A stretch of 64,000 bases of DNA from Streptomyces hygroscopicus. GTDB lineage: Bacteria > Actinomycetota > Actinomycetes > Streptomycetales > Streptomycetaceae. Below the pieces are notes generated by a model. It saw only the letters and a program-made list of their open reading frames with translations, searched no databases and was not told the DNA's origin. This document shows, one piece after another, positions 1-7,554 of the stretch. Numbering within the stretch: position 1 is the first letter of the stretch; every line of letters starts with the position of its first letter. Where the stretch lies: NCBI RefSeq assembly GCF_026168105.1, contig NZ_LBMW01000002.1, positions 1-64,000 on the forward strand, in the 5' to 3' direction. The position numbers were made by a program, and so were the translations under genes.

Positions 1-755
1 GTATCCCGCTCAAGGAGTACGCCTCCTGGCTGGACGAGGGCGCACTGTTCAAGGGCCAGTGGGGCCTCAAGCAGGCGCGCACGGGCGAGGGACCGACCTA
101 CGAGGAACTGGTCGACACCGAGGGCCGGCCCCGGCTGCGCGGCCTGCTCGACAGGCTCCAGACCGACAACCTCCTCGAAGCGGCCGTCGTCTACGGCTAC
201 TTCCCCTGCGTGTCCAAGGACGACGACATGATCATCCTGGACGAACAGGGCAACGAGCGCACCCGGTTCACCTTCCCGCGCCAGCGCCGGGGCCGCCGGC
301 TGTGCCTGGCCGACTTCTTCCGCCCCGAGGAGTCGGGCGAGACGGACGTCGTCGGCTTCCAGGTCGTCACCGTCGGTTCCCGGATCGGCGAGGAGACCGG
401 GCGCCTCTTCGAGTCGAACTCCTACCGCGACTACCTCGAACTGCACGGCCTGTCCGTGCAACTGGCGGAGGCGCTCGCCGAGTACTGGCACGCGCGCGTC
501 CGCTCGGAGCTGGGCTTCGCCGGTGAGGACCCGGCCGACATCGAAGACATGTTCGCCCTGAAGTACCGCGGCGCCCGCTTCTCGCTCGGCTACGGCGCCT
601 GTCCCGACCTGGAGGACCGCGCCAAGATCGCCCGCCTGCTCGAGCCGGAGCGGATCGGCGTCCACCTCTCCGAGGAGTTCCAGCTCCACCCGGAGCAGTC
701 CACCGACGCCATCGTGATCCACCACCCCGAGGCCAAGTACTTCAACGCCCGCTAG
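1..755 (+). CDS. metH: Methionine synthase, cobalamin-dependent, C-terminal part
   Basis: Cobalamin-dependent homocysteine methyltransferase, cut at its 5' side by the window edge; the frame opens at base 3. The 250 visible residues are the C-terminal reactivation domain, which binds S-adenosylmethionine and re-methylates oxidised cobalamin. Family landmarks seen are the AAVVYGYFPC stretch, DFFRP, the RGARFSLGYGACPDLEDR block and the ending HHPEAKYFNAR. The frame ends at a TAG with no sign of damage. It acts in the cytoplasm in the last step of methionine synthesis. The catalytic homocysteine, folate and B12 domains lie outside the window. Confidence 0.95.
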   Translation, partial: IPLKEYASWLDEGALFKGQWGLKQARTGEGPTYEELVDTEGRPRLRGLLDRLQTDNLLEAAVVYGYFPCVSKDDDMIILDEQGNERTRFTFPRQRRGRRLCLADFFRPEESGETDVVGFQVVTVGSRIGEETGRLFESNSYRDYLELHGLSVQLAEALAEYWHARVRSELGFAGEDPADIEDMFALKYRGARFSLGYGACPDLEDRAKIARLLEPERIGVHLSEEFQLHPEQSTDAIVIHHPEAKYFNAR

Positions 756-1090
756 CGCACCGTCACGACCTACGTCGGCGGCCGCGCCCGCACCCGAGGT
801 GCCGGGCCGCGGGCGCCGGGGATGCTGGTCCGCGACACGGCCGTACGGGCACACGACCCGGCCGTGCGGGGGCGTGCCCCGGTACGCCCGGCCCGGAGGC
901 GGCGTCCTGGTTCGCTCGCACCCGGACCCCTCCCCATACGCCGTCCCGACTCGGCCCGTGCGCCCGCGGCACGGGGCACCTGCGTATCGAGAGGCACTTC
1001 GTCCGCGAGCGTCGTACACTGGTCGGTCCACCGCAGGCCGGTTCCCTCCGTGGGAACCGGCCTGGTCGTCCCCAGAAGGAGGTACGCCGG
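756..1090. promoter_or_regulatory. Intergenic region between metH and the HAD gene, with 5' UTR hairpin
   Basis: No gene is supported here. A possible metH terminator has arms GCGCCCGC at 784-791 and GCGGGCGC at 809-816. A TACACT -10-like hexamer lies at 1015-1020. Just downstream, inside the presumed 5' UTR of the HAD gene, is a perfect 12-bp hairpin with arms AGGCCGGTTCCC (1035-1046) and GGGAACCGGCCT (1052-1063) and a 5-nt loop. It ends about 12 nt before the AGAAGGAGG ribosome binding site (1075-1083). It could be a leaky terminator, an RNA-stabilising element or an attenuator; the sequence does not decide. Confidence 0.5.
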
Positions 1091-1792
1091 ATGACCACGA
1101 CGGTCCCCGCGCTCGGAACCCGTACGGCCGAAGGCTCCGCCCTGCAGGCCGTGCTCCTGGACATGGACGGCACCCTCGTGGACACCGAGGGTTTCTGGTG
1201 GGACGTCGAGGTGGACGTCTTCGCCGGCCTCGGCCACACGCTCGACGAGTCGTGGCGCCATGTGGTGGTCGGCGGCCCCATGACGCGCAGTGCGGGCTTC
1301 CTGATCGAGGCCACCGGCGCCGACATCACCCTCGACGAGCTCACCGTGCTGCTCAACGACGGGTTCGAGGACCGTATCGACCGAAGACTCCCCCTGATGC
1401 CGGGAGCCGCCCGGCTGTTGGCCGAGCTGGCGGCACACGAGATTCCCACCGCCCTCGTCTCCGCGTCGCACCGGCGCATCATCGACCGCATCCTGGCCTC
1501 GGTAGGGCCCAATTACTTCGCGCTGACCGTCGCGGGCGACGAGGTCGAGCGCACCAAGCCGTTCCCGGACCCGTATCTGCTGGCGGCAGGGGGCCTGGAC
1601 GCGGATCCCACCCGGTGCGCGGTCATCGAGGACACGGCGACCGGCGTCGCGGCCGCCGAGGCCGCGGGCTGCCGGGTGGTCGCCGTCCCCTCCGTCGCCC
1701 CGATCGCACCTGCCGCGGGCCGCACCGTCGTGACCTCACTCGAAGAGGTCGACCTGCCATTTCTGCAGCGATTGATGACGGAAATGCGGTAG
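1091..1792 (+). CDS. HAD-superfamily phosphatase (subfamily IA)
   Basis: Protein of 233 residues with haloacid dehalogenase motif I LLDMDGTLVD (nucleophile Asp24, acid/base Asp26), motif II Ser in ALVSASH, the lysine of RTKPFPDPYL and motif III VIEDTATGVAAA. The order and the small helical cap after motif I fit subfamily IA, the beta-phosphoglucomutase/phosphoglycolate phosphatase group. The substrate cannot be read from sequence; a small phosphorylated sugar or glycolate is typical. The ATG at 1091 has a strong AGAAGGAGG site. It stands alone downstream of metH and follows a conspicuous 5' UTR hairpin. Confidence 0.88.
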   Translation: MTTTVPALGTRTAEGSALQAVLLDMDGTLVDTEGFWWDVEVDVFAGLGHTLDESWRHVVVGGPMTRSAGFLIEATGADITLDELTVLLNDGFEDRIDRRLPLMPGAARLLAELAAHEIPTALVSASHRRIIDRILASVGPNYFALTVAGDEVERTKPFPDPYLLAAGGLDADPTRCAVIEDTATGVAAAEAAGCRVVAVPSVAPIAPAAGRTVVTSLEEVDLPFLQRLMTEMR

Positions 1793-2213
1793 ACGTTCAC
1801 CGAGCGTGCAGTTCGAATGGGCGGAATACCGCGAGCCGTTCGAACGAATAAATAAATACCAAGTCGGCCCGATGAATTCCGGTAGCTTCTGCCCGAGTTG
1901 AGAGTGTGACGTTCGCCACCGGCATGGGGGTCGACAAGGGGCCCGGCGTGTGCTGTTCCACCCCATTCGGGTGGCCTCTGCGCGCCCTTGTGTCCCGATT
2001 GGTGAGACACTGCACTAATCCTTCCCCCGACCGGTCTTTCGGTGCGTCCACAGCTGGTTTCGCAGCGTGATGGGAACTCAACTCCGGTTGTTGTCAGCGC
2101 TCCTGTGGGCGCGGACTAATCTCATCGCGAGAACATCACCCCACCCCCGTGATCCGCCGCACCACCCTTGCATGCCGGATACACGGACCCAACAGCTCTG
2201 GAGAAACTCGAGC
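1793..2213. other. Intergenic region upstream of the first peptide-binding lipoprotein
   Basis: About 420 bp of relatively AT-rich sequence with no supported gene. It contains two TTCGAA palindromes near 1811 and 1839, an AATAAATAAATA run near 1848, and CACTAATCC / GACTAATCTC segments that could be promoter elements. Nothing here is specific enough to name an operator. The lipoprotein gene's own ATG is at 2214, preceded by a weak GGAGAAAC site, so sequence just upstream of that is leader. Confidence 0.4.
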
Positions 2214-3818
2214 ATGAACCGCAAGACTTTGGTGCTGCCGGCCGTCGCCGGTCTGCTCACCCCTGTCCTCGCTGCCTGCGGAGGGTCCACCACTGGGGGC
2301 AAGAGTGGTAACGCCATCGTCGTCGGCACAACCGACCGGTTCACCGCCTCCGGTGACGCCCCCGCGCCGCTCGACCCGGCGTACGCGTACGACGTGGGCT
2401 CCTGGAACATCCTGCGGCAGACCGTGCAGACGCTGATGGTCCAGCCCCGCGGCGACGGCACGCCCGAGCCCGAGGCCGCCGAGAGCTGCGGCTTCACCGA
2501 CACCGGCAACGAGCGCTACGCCTGCAAGCTGCGCAAGGACCTGAAGTTCTCCAACGGGGACCCGGTGACCGCGGCCGATGTGAAGTACTCCATCGACCGT
2601 GCGCGTGCCCTCAAGGCCGACAGCGGTGTCTTCGCCCTGCTCTCCACCGTCGACACCGTCGAGACGCAGGGTGACAACGAAGTCATCTTCCACCTCAAGA
2701 CCGCCGATGCCACCTTCCCCTTCAAGCTGTCGACGCCGGTCGCCGGCATCATCAACCCCAAGGACTACGAGAAGGGCAAGCTCCGCGACGGCTTCCAGGT
2801 CGACGGCTCCGGCCCGTACACGATGCAGGCCGAGGTCAAGAACAACGAGCTGGTCAAGGCCACCTTCGCCAAGAACCCCAACTACAAGGGGCTGCTGACG
2901 CCGAAGAACGACCAGGTGCAGCTGGAGTCGTTCGCGGACTCCAACGCCATGAGCGCCGCGCTCGACAAGGGCGACATCGACGTCATGACCCGCACGATGG
3001 CGCCGGACCAGATCCGCCAGCTCCAGAACAAGACCAACAGCAACGTCAACCTGGTGGAGATGCCGGGCCTCGAGATCCGCTACCTGGCCTTCAACACCGA
3101 CGCCCCGACGGTGAAGACCAAGGCCGTCCGCCAGGCCATGGCCCAGCTCATCGACCGCGCCGCACTGGTCGCCAAGGTGTACGGCACCCAGGCCCAGCCG
3201 CTGTACTCGCTCGTCCCGGCCACCATCACCGGCCACTCCAACTCGTTCTTCAACAAGTACGGCGACCCCAGCCTGTCCAAGGCCCGGGCGCTGCTCTCCA
3301 AGGCGAACATCACCACCCCGGTGAAGCTGACGCTGCACTACACGACCGACCACTACGGCTCGGCCACCGCCAAGGAGTTCGAGGTGCTCAAGCAGCAGCT
3401 CAACGACAGCGGGCTGTTCGACGTCAGCGTCGAGGGCTCCCCCTGGGACAAGTTCCGCCCGGCGGAGAAGAAGGGACAGTACGACGTCTACGGGATGGGC
3501 TGGTTCCCCGACTTCCCGGACGCCGACAACTACCTCGCGCCGTTCCTCGACACGGACAACACCCTCGGCTCGCCGTACACCAACGCCGAGATCCGCAACG
3601 CCCTGATCCCGCAGTCCCGTCGGCAGGCCGACCGCCTCACCGCGTCCAAGAGCCTCACCGACATTCAGGACATAGTCGCCGAGGATGTGCCGATCCTCCC
3701 GCTGTGGCAGGGCAAGCAGTACGTCGCCACCCGCGACGACATCACGGGCAGCGAGTACGCCATGAACTCCTCCTCCACGCTCCAGCTGTGGGAGCTGGGC
3801 CGCGGCGTGGGCGGCTGA
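2214..3818 (+). CDS. Peptide ABC transporter substrate-binding lipoprotein (family 5)
   Basis: Extracytoplasmic solute-binding protein of the oligopeptide/dipeptide family (SBP_bac_5), 534 residues. ATG 2214 gives a lipoprotein signal: MNRKT, a hydrophobic core, then lipobox VLAAC followed by a Gly/Ser-rich linker. Family signatures include LRKDLKFSNGDPVTAADVKYS near residue 105 and VRQAMAQLIDRAALV, in which the pattern VRQA.A..IDR is typical. An upstream in-frame extension lacks a signal peptide and is unlikely. No permease or ATPase gene is adjacent, and a second homologous lipoprotein follows, so both are orphan receptors that must share a transporter encoded elsewhere or act as sensors. 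Confidence 0.92.
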   Translation: MNRKTLVLPAVAGLLTPVLAACGGSTTGGKSGNAIVVGTTDRFTASGDAPAPLDPAYAYDVGSWNILRQTVQTLMVQPRGDGTPEPEAAESCGFTDTGNERYACKLRKDLKFSNGDPVTAADVKYSIDRARALKADSGVFALLSTVDTVETQGDNEVIFHLKTADATFPFKLSTPVAGIINPKDYEKGKLRDGFQVDGSGPYTMQAEVKNNELVKATFAKNPNYKGLLTPKNDQVQLESFADSNAMSAALDKGDIDVMTRTMAPDQIRQLQNKTNSNVNLVEMPGLEIRYLAFNTDAPTVKTKAVRQAMAQLIDRAALVAKVYGTQAQPLYSLVPATITGHSNSFFNKYGDPSLSKARALLSKANITTPVKLTLHYTTDHYGSATAKEFEVLKQQLNDSGLFDVSVEGSPWDKFRPAEKKGQYDVYGMGWFPDFPDADNYLAPFLDTDNTLGSPYTNAEIRNALIPQSRRQADRLTASKSLTDIQDIVAEDVPILPLWQGKQYVATRDDITGSEYAMNSSSTLQLWELGRGVGG

Positions 3819-3820
3819 CC

Positions 3821-3923
3821 GGCCACCGCGCAGGTCTGTCCCACAAGGTTCTGAAGGGCCACTCCGCAGGTCCCACGAGGTTCTGAACGGCCACCGCGCA
3901 GGTCTCGAACGGCCACCGCGAGG
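3821..3923. repeat. Imperfect tandem repeat, four copies of GGCCAC(C/T)(G/C)CG-AGG units
   Basis: Immediately after the stop of the first lipoprotein gene, units begin at 3821, 3857, 3889 and 3911. Each starts GGCCAC followed by a GCGCAGG-like segment. The first two units also share a CCCAC(A/G)AGGTTCTGAA tail, and the third keeps only a short CGAAC tail. The unit length falls from 36 to 32 to 22 bp, so the array looks like slippage or unequal duplication. It abuts the terminator at 3921 and has no coding potential I would defend. Confidence 0.75.
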
Positions 3924-3949
3924 CCCCCGGGCACCCGGCCCGGGGGCCT
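3921..3949 (+). terminator. Intrinsic terminator hairpin after lipoprotein gene 1
   Basis: Perfect 11-bp stem AGGCCCCCGGG / CCCGGGGGCCT with a 7-nt loop, lacking a clear T-tract as is common in Streptomyces. It separates the two lipoprotein genes, suggesting they are transcribed independently. Confidence 0.7.
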
Positions 3950-4035
3950 TGGCCGCGTTCGCGGTAGGATCCGGAGGCTCCCGCACGCCCCGGGCACGCG
4001 GAGTCCGGGGCCAACGAGAACCGAAGACAAGGCAC

Positions 4036-5625
4036 ATGCACGTGAACATGCGCACCCAGTGGCCGGTCCTGTCCGTCGCGACGGGGCTGGCCGCAGGCCT
4101 GCTCACCGGATGCGGCGGCCCGACGGGCGACTCCTCGGGCACCGGCTCCTCCGTGGTGATGGGGATGTCCGACGACGTCCTGGCCACCGACCCCGCCTCC
4201 GGCTACGACCCGGGATCGTGGCTGCTGTTCGACAACGTCTTCCAAACCCTGCTGAGCTTCCCCAAGGGCGGTACGGAACCCGCGCCGGAAGCCGCCAGGG
4301 AGTGCAAGTTCACGGACACGCAGACGATGGCGTACGCGTGCACCCTCAAGGACGGACTGAAGTTCAGCAACGGTGACCCGCTCACTTCGAAGGACGTCAA
4401 GTTCTCCTTCGACCGCATGCTGAAGATCAACGACTCGGCCGGCCCCGCGATCATGTTCCCCATGCTGGGCTCGGTCGAGACACCCGACGCGAAGACCGTC
4501 GTCTTCAGGCTGAAGTACGCCGATGCCACCTTCCCCAGCAAGATAGCCTCCGGCGCCGGCTCGATCGTCGACCACAAGGCCTACCCGGAAGACGCGTTGC
4601 GCAAGGACGGCCAGGCGGTCGGCTCCGGCCCCTACAAGCTGGACTCCTTCACCAAGGACCAGGCCGTCTTCTCCGTCAACCCCAACTACCAGGGCACCGC
4701 CAAGGTACGCAACTCCGGCGTCACCCTGAAGCTCTTCCACGGCGACCAGTCCGCCCTGAAGAACGCCCTCCTCAATCACCAGGTCGACCTGGCCTACCGC
4801 GGTCTCGCCGCCGCCGACATCGCCGACATCGACAACAACGCCTCCACCGGCAAGGGCATCGAGGTCGTCGAGGGCTCCAGCGCCGAAGTACAGCACCTGG
4901 TCTTCAACATGGCCGACCCCGTCACGGGCAAGCTCGGAGTCCGCAAGGCCATCGCCTACCTCCTCGACCGTGACGCCCTGGTCAACAAGGTGTACGAGAA
5001 CACGGCGACTCCGCTGTACTCGATCATCCCGGCAGGCATCACCGCCCACGACACCGCCTTCTTCGACACCTACGGCGCCCGCCCCTCCAGGATCAAGGCG
5101 GCGGCCGCGCTGCGCGCCGACGGCATCACCGGCAAGGTGAAGCTGACCCTGTGGTCCACCCCTTCGCGCTACGGACCCGCCACCGACGAGGAGTTCAAGG
5201 CGATCGCCCAGCAGCTCAATGACAGCGGGCTGTTCGACGCCGGCGTCAAGTCCGTCGCCTTCGACCAGTACGAGAAGGACATCGCGGCGGGCAAGTACGG
5301 CGTGTACGTGAAGGGCTGGGTCCCCGACTACCCGGACCCCGACAACTTCACCGCCCCGTTCTTCGGCAAGGGCAACGTGCTGGACAACCACTACATCAAC
5401 AGCACGATCACGGGCGAACTCATCCCGAAGACGGCCGCCGAGAGCGACCGCTCCTCGACCGACAAGGAGTACGGCAAGCTCCAGGACATCGTCGCCCAGG
5501 ACGTGCCGATGATCCCGGTCTGGCAGGCCAAGCAGTACGCGCTGCGCCGGGACAACGTCTACGGGCTCGAGTACTGCCTCGACGCCTCGACGGTGTTCCG
5601 GTTCTGGGAGATCACCAAGGACTGA
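4036..5625 (+). CDS. Second peptide-binding lipoprotein (family 5), paralogue
   Basis: Family-5 solute-binding lipoprotein of 529 residues, clearly paralogous to the preceding gene over its whole length: shared segments include LKFSNGDP, YADATFPSK versus the neighbour's TADATFPFK, AIAYLLDRDALVNKVY, and QDIVAQDVPMIPVWQAKQY. The signal peptide ends in lipobox LLTGC with a Gly/Ser tail. The start is taken at ATG 4036 (MHVNM); ATG 4048 is an alternative giving a similar signal peptide. Tandem duplication followed by divergence is the simplest history. No transporter genes flank it. A strong terminator follows. Confidence 0.9.
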   Translation: MHVNMRTQWPVLSVATGLAAGLLTGCGGPTGDSSGTGSSVVMGMSDDVLATDPASGYDPGSWLLFDNVFQTLLSFPKGGTEPAPEAARECKFTDTQTMAYACTLKDGLKFSNGDPLTSKDVKFSFDRMLKINDSAGPAIMFPMLGSVETPDAKTVVFRLKYADATFPSKIASGAGSIVDHKAYPEDALRKDGQAVGSGPYKLDSFTKDQAVFSVNPNYQGTAKVRNSGVTLKLFHGDQSALKNALLNHQVDLAYRGLAAADIADIDNNASTGKGIEVVEGSSAEVQHLVFNMADPVTGKLGVRKAIAYLLDRDALVNKVYENTATPLYSIIPAGITAHDTAFFDTYGARPSRIKAAAALRADGITGKVKLTLWSTPSRYGPATDEEFKAIAQQLNDSGLFDAGVKSVAFDQYEKDIAAGKYGVYVKGWVPDYPDPDNFTAPFFGKGNVLDNHYINSTITGELIPKTAAESDRSSTDKEYGKLQDIVAQDVPMIPVWQAKQYALRRDNVYGLEYCLDASTVFRFWEITKD

Positions 5626-5637
5626 CCAGGGCCGTAC

Positions 5638-5679
5638 GCACGGAAGGCTCCCCCTCGGAGAAGGGGGAGCCTTCCGTGC
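5638..5679. terminator. Bidirectional terminator between lipoprotein gene 2 and response regulator
   Basis: Perfect 18-bp stem GCACGGAAGGCTCCCCCT (5638-5655) with its complement at 5662-5679 and a 6-nt loop. It lies between convergent genes and can serve both. Confidence 0.85.
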
Positions 5680-5734
5680 ACCAGGGGTCGCGGCAGTCGC
5701 TGCGGGGCGCAGGAGTTCCTGCGGGTCGCAAGGG

Positions 5735-6406
5735 CTACTGCGCGCCCGGGCGCACCAGCCCGCTCTCGTATGCGTACACCGCCGCCTGCACCCGGTCCCG
5801 CAGCCGCAGCTTCGTCAGGACATGACCGACGTGCGTCTTGACCGTGGTCTCGCTGACGAACAGATCGGCGGCGATCTCGGCGTTGGACAGCCCGCGCGCC
5901 ACCAGCTTCAGCACCTCCACCTCACGTTCGGTGAGCGTGTTCAGCGTGTCCGGAACCGGCTCCTCCCCGGACGGCAGGTGCCCCGCGTACTTGTCGAGCA
6001 GTCGGCGCGTGATGCTCGGAGCGAGCATCGCCTCGCCCCCCGCGACCACCCGGATCGCCTGCACCAGCTCGTTCGCCGGAGCGTCCTTGAGGAGGAAGCC
6101 GCTGGCACCGGCGCGCAGTGCCTCCACCACATACTCGTCGAGGTCGAAGGTGGTCAGCACGAGCACCTTGGCCGGACCGTCCCGGCCGGGCCCCGTGATC
6201 TGCCGGGTCGCCTCCACGCCGTCCATCCGGGGCATACGGATGTCCATCAGAACCACATCGGGCTGCAGGGCACGCACCTGGTCCAGTGCCTGGAGGCCGT
6301 CTCCGGCCTCGCCGACGACCGCGATGTCCTGCTCCGCCTCCAGGATCATCCGGAAGCCCGTGCGCAGCAGCGGCTGGTCGTCGACCAGTAGGACGCGGAT
6401 GGCCAC
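5735..6406 (-). CDS. NarL/LuxR-type response regulator, orphan
   Basis: Two-component response regulator of 223 residues. The receiver domain begins MAIRVLLVDDQPLL with acidic pair Asp9-Asp10, phosphoacceptor Asp55 in VVLMDIRMPRMDG, a Thr in VLVLTTF and a Lys in GFLLKDAP. The C-terminal LuxR helix-turn-helix is complete: LTEREVEVLKLVARGLSNAEIA followed by SETTVKTHVGHVLTKL. GTG 6406 is chosen because GAAGGAG precedes it; longer in-frame extensions are low-complexity. No histidine kinase is next to it, so its partner must be elsewhere. Its DNA target is unknown. Confidence 0.93.
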   Translation of the reverse strand: MAIRVLLVDDQPLLRTGFRMILEAEQDIAVVGEAGDGLQALDQVRALQPDVVLMDIRMPRMDGVEATRQITGPGRDGPAKVLVLTTFDLDEYVVEALRAGASGFLLKDAPANELVQAIRVVAGGEAMLAPSITRRLLDKYAGHLPSGEEPVPDTLNTLTEREVEVLKLVARGLSNAEIAADLFVSETTVKTHVGHVLTKLRLRDRVQAAVYAYESGLVRPGAQ

Positions 6407-6420
6407 GTAAGTCTCCTTCG

Positions 6421-7341
6421 CTAGTCCGGCCCCATTCTGCCCTGCTCGTCGCCGCCCGATTCGGGCGCCCTGACCGGCACCGGCCCGCCCGATCGAACCG
6501 GCAGCGGATACGGCGGGGGAGTGCCGCCGAATTCCGGACAGACCGCCCGGTGGTCGCACCAGCCGCACAGCTTGGTGGGGCGCGGCCGCCAGTCGCCCGT
6601 CTCGGTCGCCAGCCGGATCGCCTCCCACAGCGCCAGCAACTTCCGCTCGACGCGCTCGAGATCGGCGAGCACCGGGTCGTACGTCAGCACATCGCCGCTG
6701 CCGAGATACACGAGCTGGAGCCGCCGCGGGACGACCCCCTTCAGCCGCCACACCACCAGGGCGTAGAACTTCATCTGGAACAGTGCGCCCTCGGCGTACT
6801 CCGGCCGGGGTGCCCTGCCCGTCTTGTAGTCGACGATCCGCACCTCGCCCGTGGGCGCCACATCGACCCGGTCGATGATCCCGCGCAGCTTCAGCCCCGA
6901 CTCCAGCACCGCCTCCACGAACAGCTCCCGCTCGGCGGGCTCCAGGCGGGCCGGGTCCTCCAGGGTGAACCAGCGCTCGACGAGCTGCTCCGCCTCACCG
7001 AGCCAGCGCGCCAGCCGCTCACCGTCCGGATCGTCCGCGAACAGCTCCACGATCTCAGGTCTGCTCTCCCGCAGCCGGTCCCACTGGCCGGGGATGAGGG
7101 ACTTGGCCCGGGGCGCGGTCCGCTCCACCGCGGGCACGTCGAAGAGCCGCTCCAGCACCGCATGCACCAGCGTGCCCCGGGTCGCCGCCTCACTCGGCTT
7201 CTCCGGCAGCTTGTCGATCACCCGGAAGCGGTACAGCAGCGGGCACTGCATGAAGTCACCGGCGCGCGAGGGCGACAGCGACTCCGGAGGCGCGGCGGCC
7301 ACGGCGGACGGCACGGCGGCACCGTCGGAGCTGGTTTCCAT
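6421..7341 (-). CDS. RecB-family PD-(D/E)XK exonuclease-like protein
   Basis: Protein of 306 residues with the Cas4/RecB nuclease fold. It shows the leading SLSPSRAGDFMQCPLLYRF with an early cysteine, the RGTLVHAVLERLF motif, GIIDRVDV (metal-binding Asp), VRIVDYKTGR (the D...DYKTG core of PD-(D/E)XK) and a C-terminal cluster CGWCDHRAVCPEF. With the early Cys this cluster could bind an Fe-S centre as in AddB/Cas4 enzymes. It likely acts in DNA processing. ATG 7341 is chosen; a GTG two codons upstream is possible. The stop lies 15 bp from the response regulator start, so the two may be cotranscribed. Confidence 0.88.
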   Translation of the reverse strand: METSSDGAAVPSAVAAAPPESLSPSRAGDFMQCPLLYRFRVIDKLPEKPSEAATRGTLVHAVLERLFDVPAVERTAPRAKSLIPGQWDRLRESRPEIVELFADDPDGERLARWLGEAEQLVERWFTLEDPARLEPAERELFVEAVLESGLKLRGIIDRVDVAPTGEVRIVDYKTGRAPRPEYAEGALFQMKFYALVVWRLKGVVPRRLQLVYLGSGDVLTYDPVLADLERVERKLLALWEAIRLATETGDWRPRPTKLCGWCDHRAVCPEFGGTPPPYPLPVRSGGPVPVRAPESGGDEQGRMGPD

Positions 7342-7554
7342 GACCACAGACCATACGGCCCGACACTGACAGTGACCCAGTCGCGGCCCGGCCCCCGCGG
7401 TGCGGCGGTGTGCCGGGCGACGGAGGGGCGAACGGACGGGAGAACGGAGGGGGTGCCGGGGCGGAACACGACGCGACGGCCGCATACCATCGACTCCAGA
7501 CCCTGCCACCCGGCACGACCGGGCCCCGGCAGACGCTTCGAACGAGGGGACATC

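Noticed and set aside
1736-1966. Small antisense ORF upstream of the first lipoprotein gene
   Set aside because: It overlaps the HAD 3' end, has no ribosome site, and its codon composition is unlike the neighbouring genes.
2136-4187. 683-codon antisense frame opposite the first lipoprotein gene
   Set aside because: It is the third-position-GC shadow of a clear family-5 binding protein and shows no family feature.
5735-6406. Pairing the orphan response regulator with the PAS kinase at 61737
   Set aside because: The kinase is some 55 kb away and nothing in sequence links them. NarL-type regulators usually pair with HisKA_3 kinases, whereas this one has HisKA.
6421-7341. RecB/Cas4-like nuclease as part of a CRISPR or defence system
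   Set aside because: No cas or other defence genes nearby. The neighbourhood is conserved housekeeping, and the protein is a common actinobacterial RecB-like nuclease.
6286-7554. In-frame upstream extension of the site-2 protease
   Set aside because: It runs antisense through the RecB-like nuclease and response regulator. GTG 7555 has a proper ribosome site.
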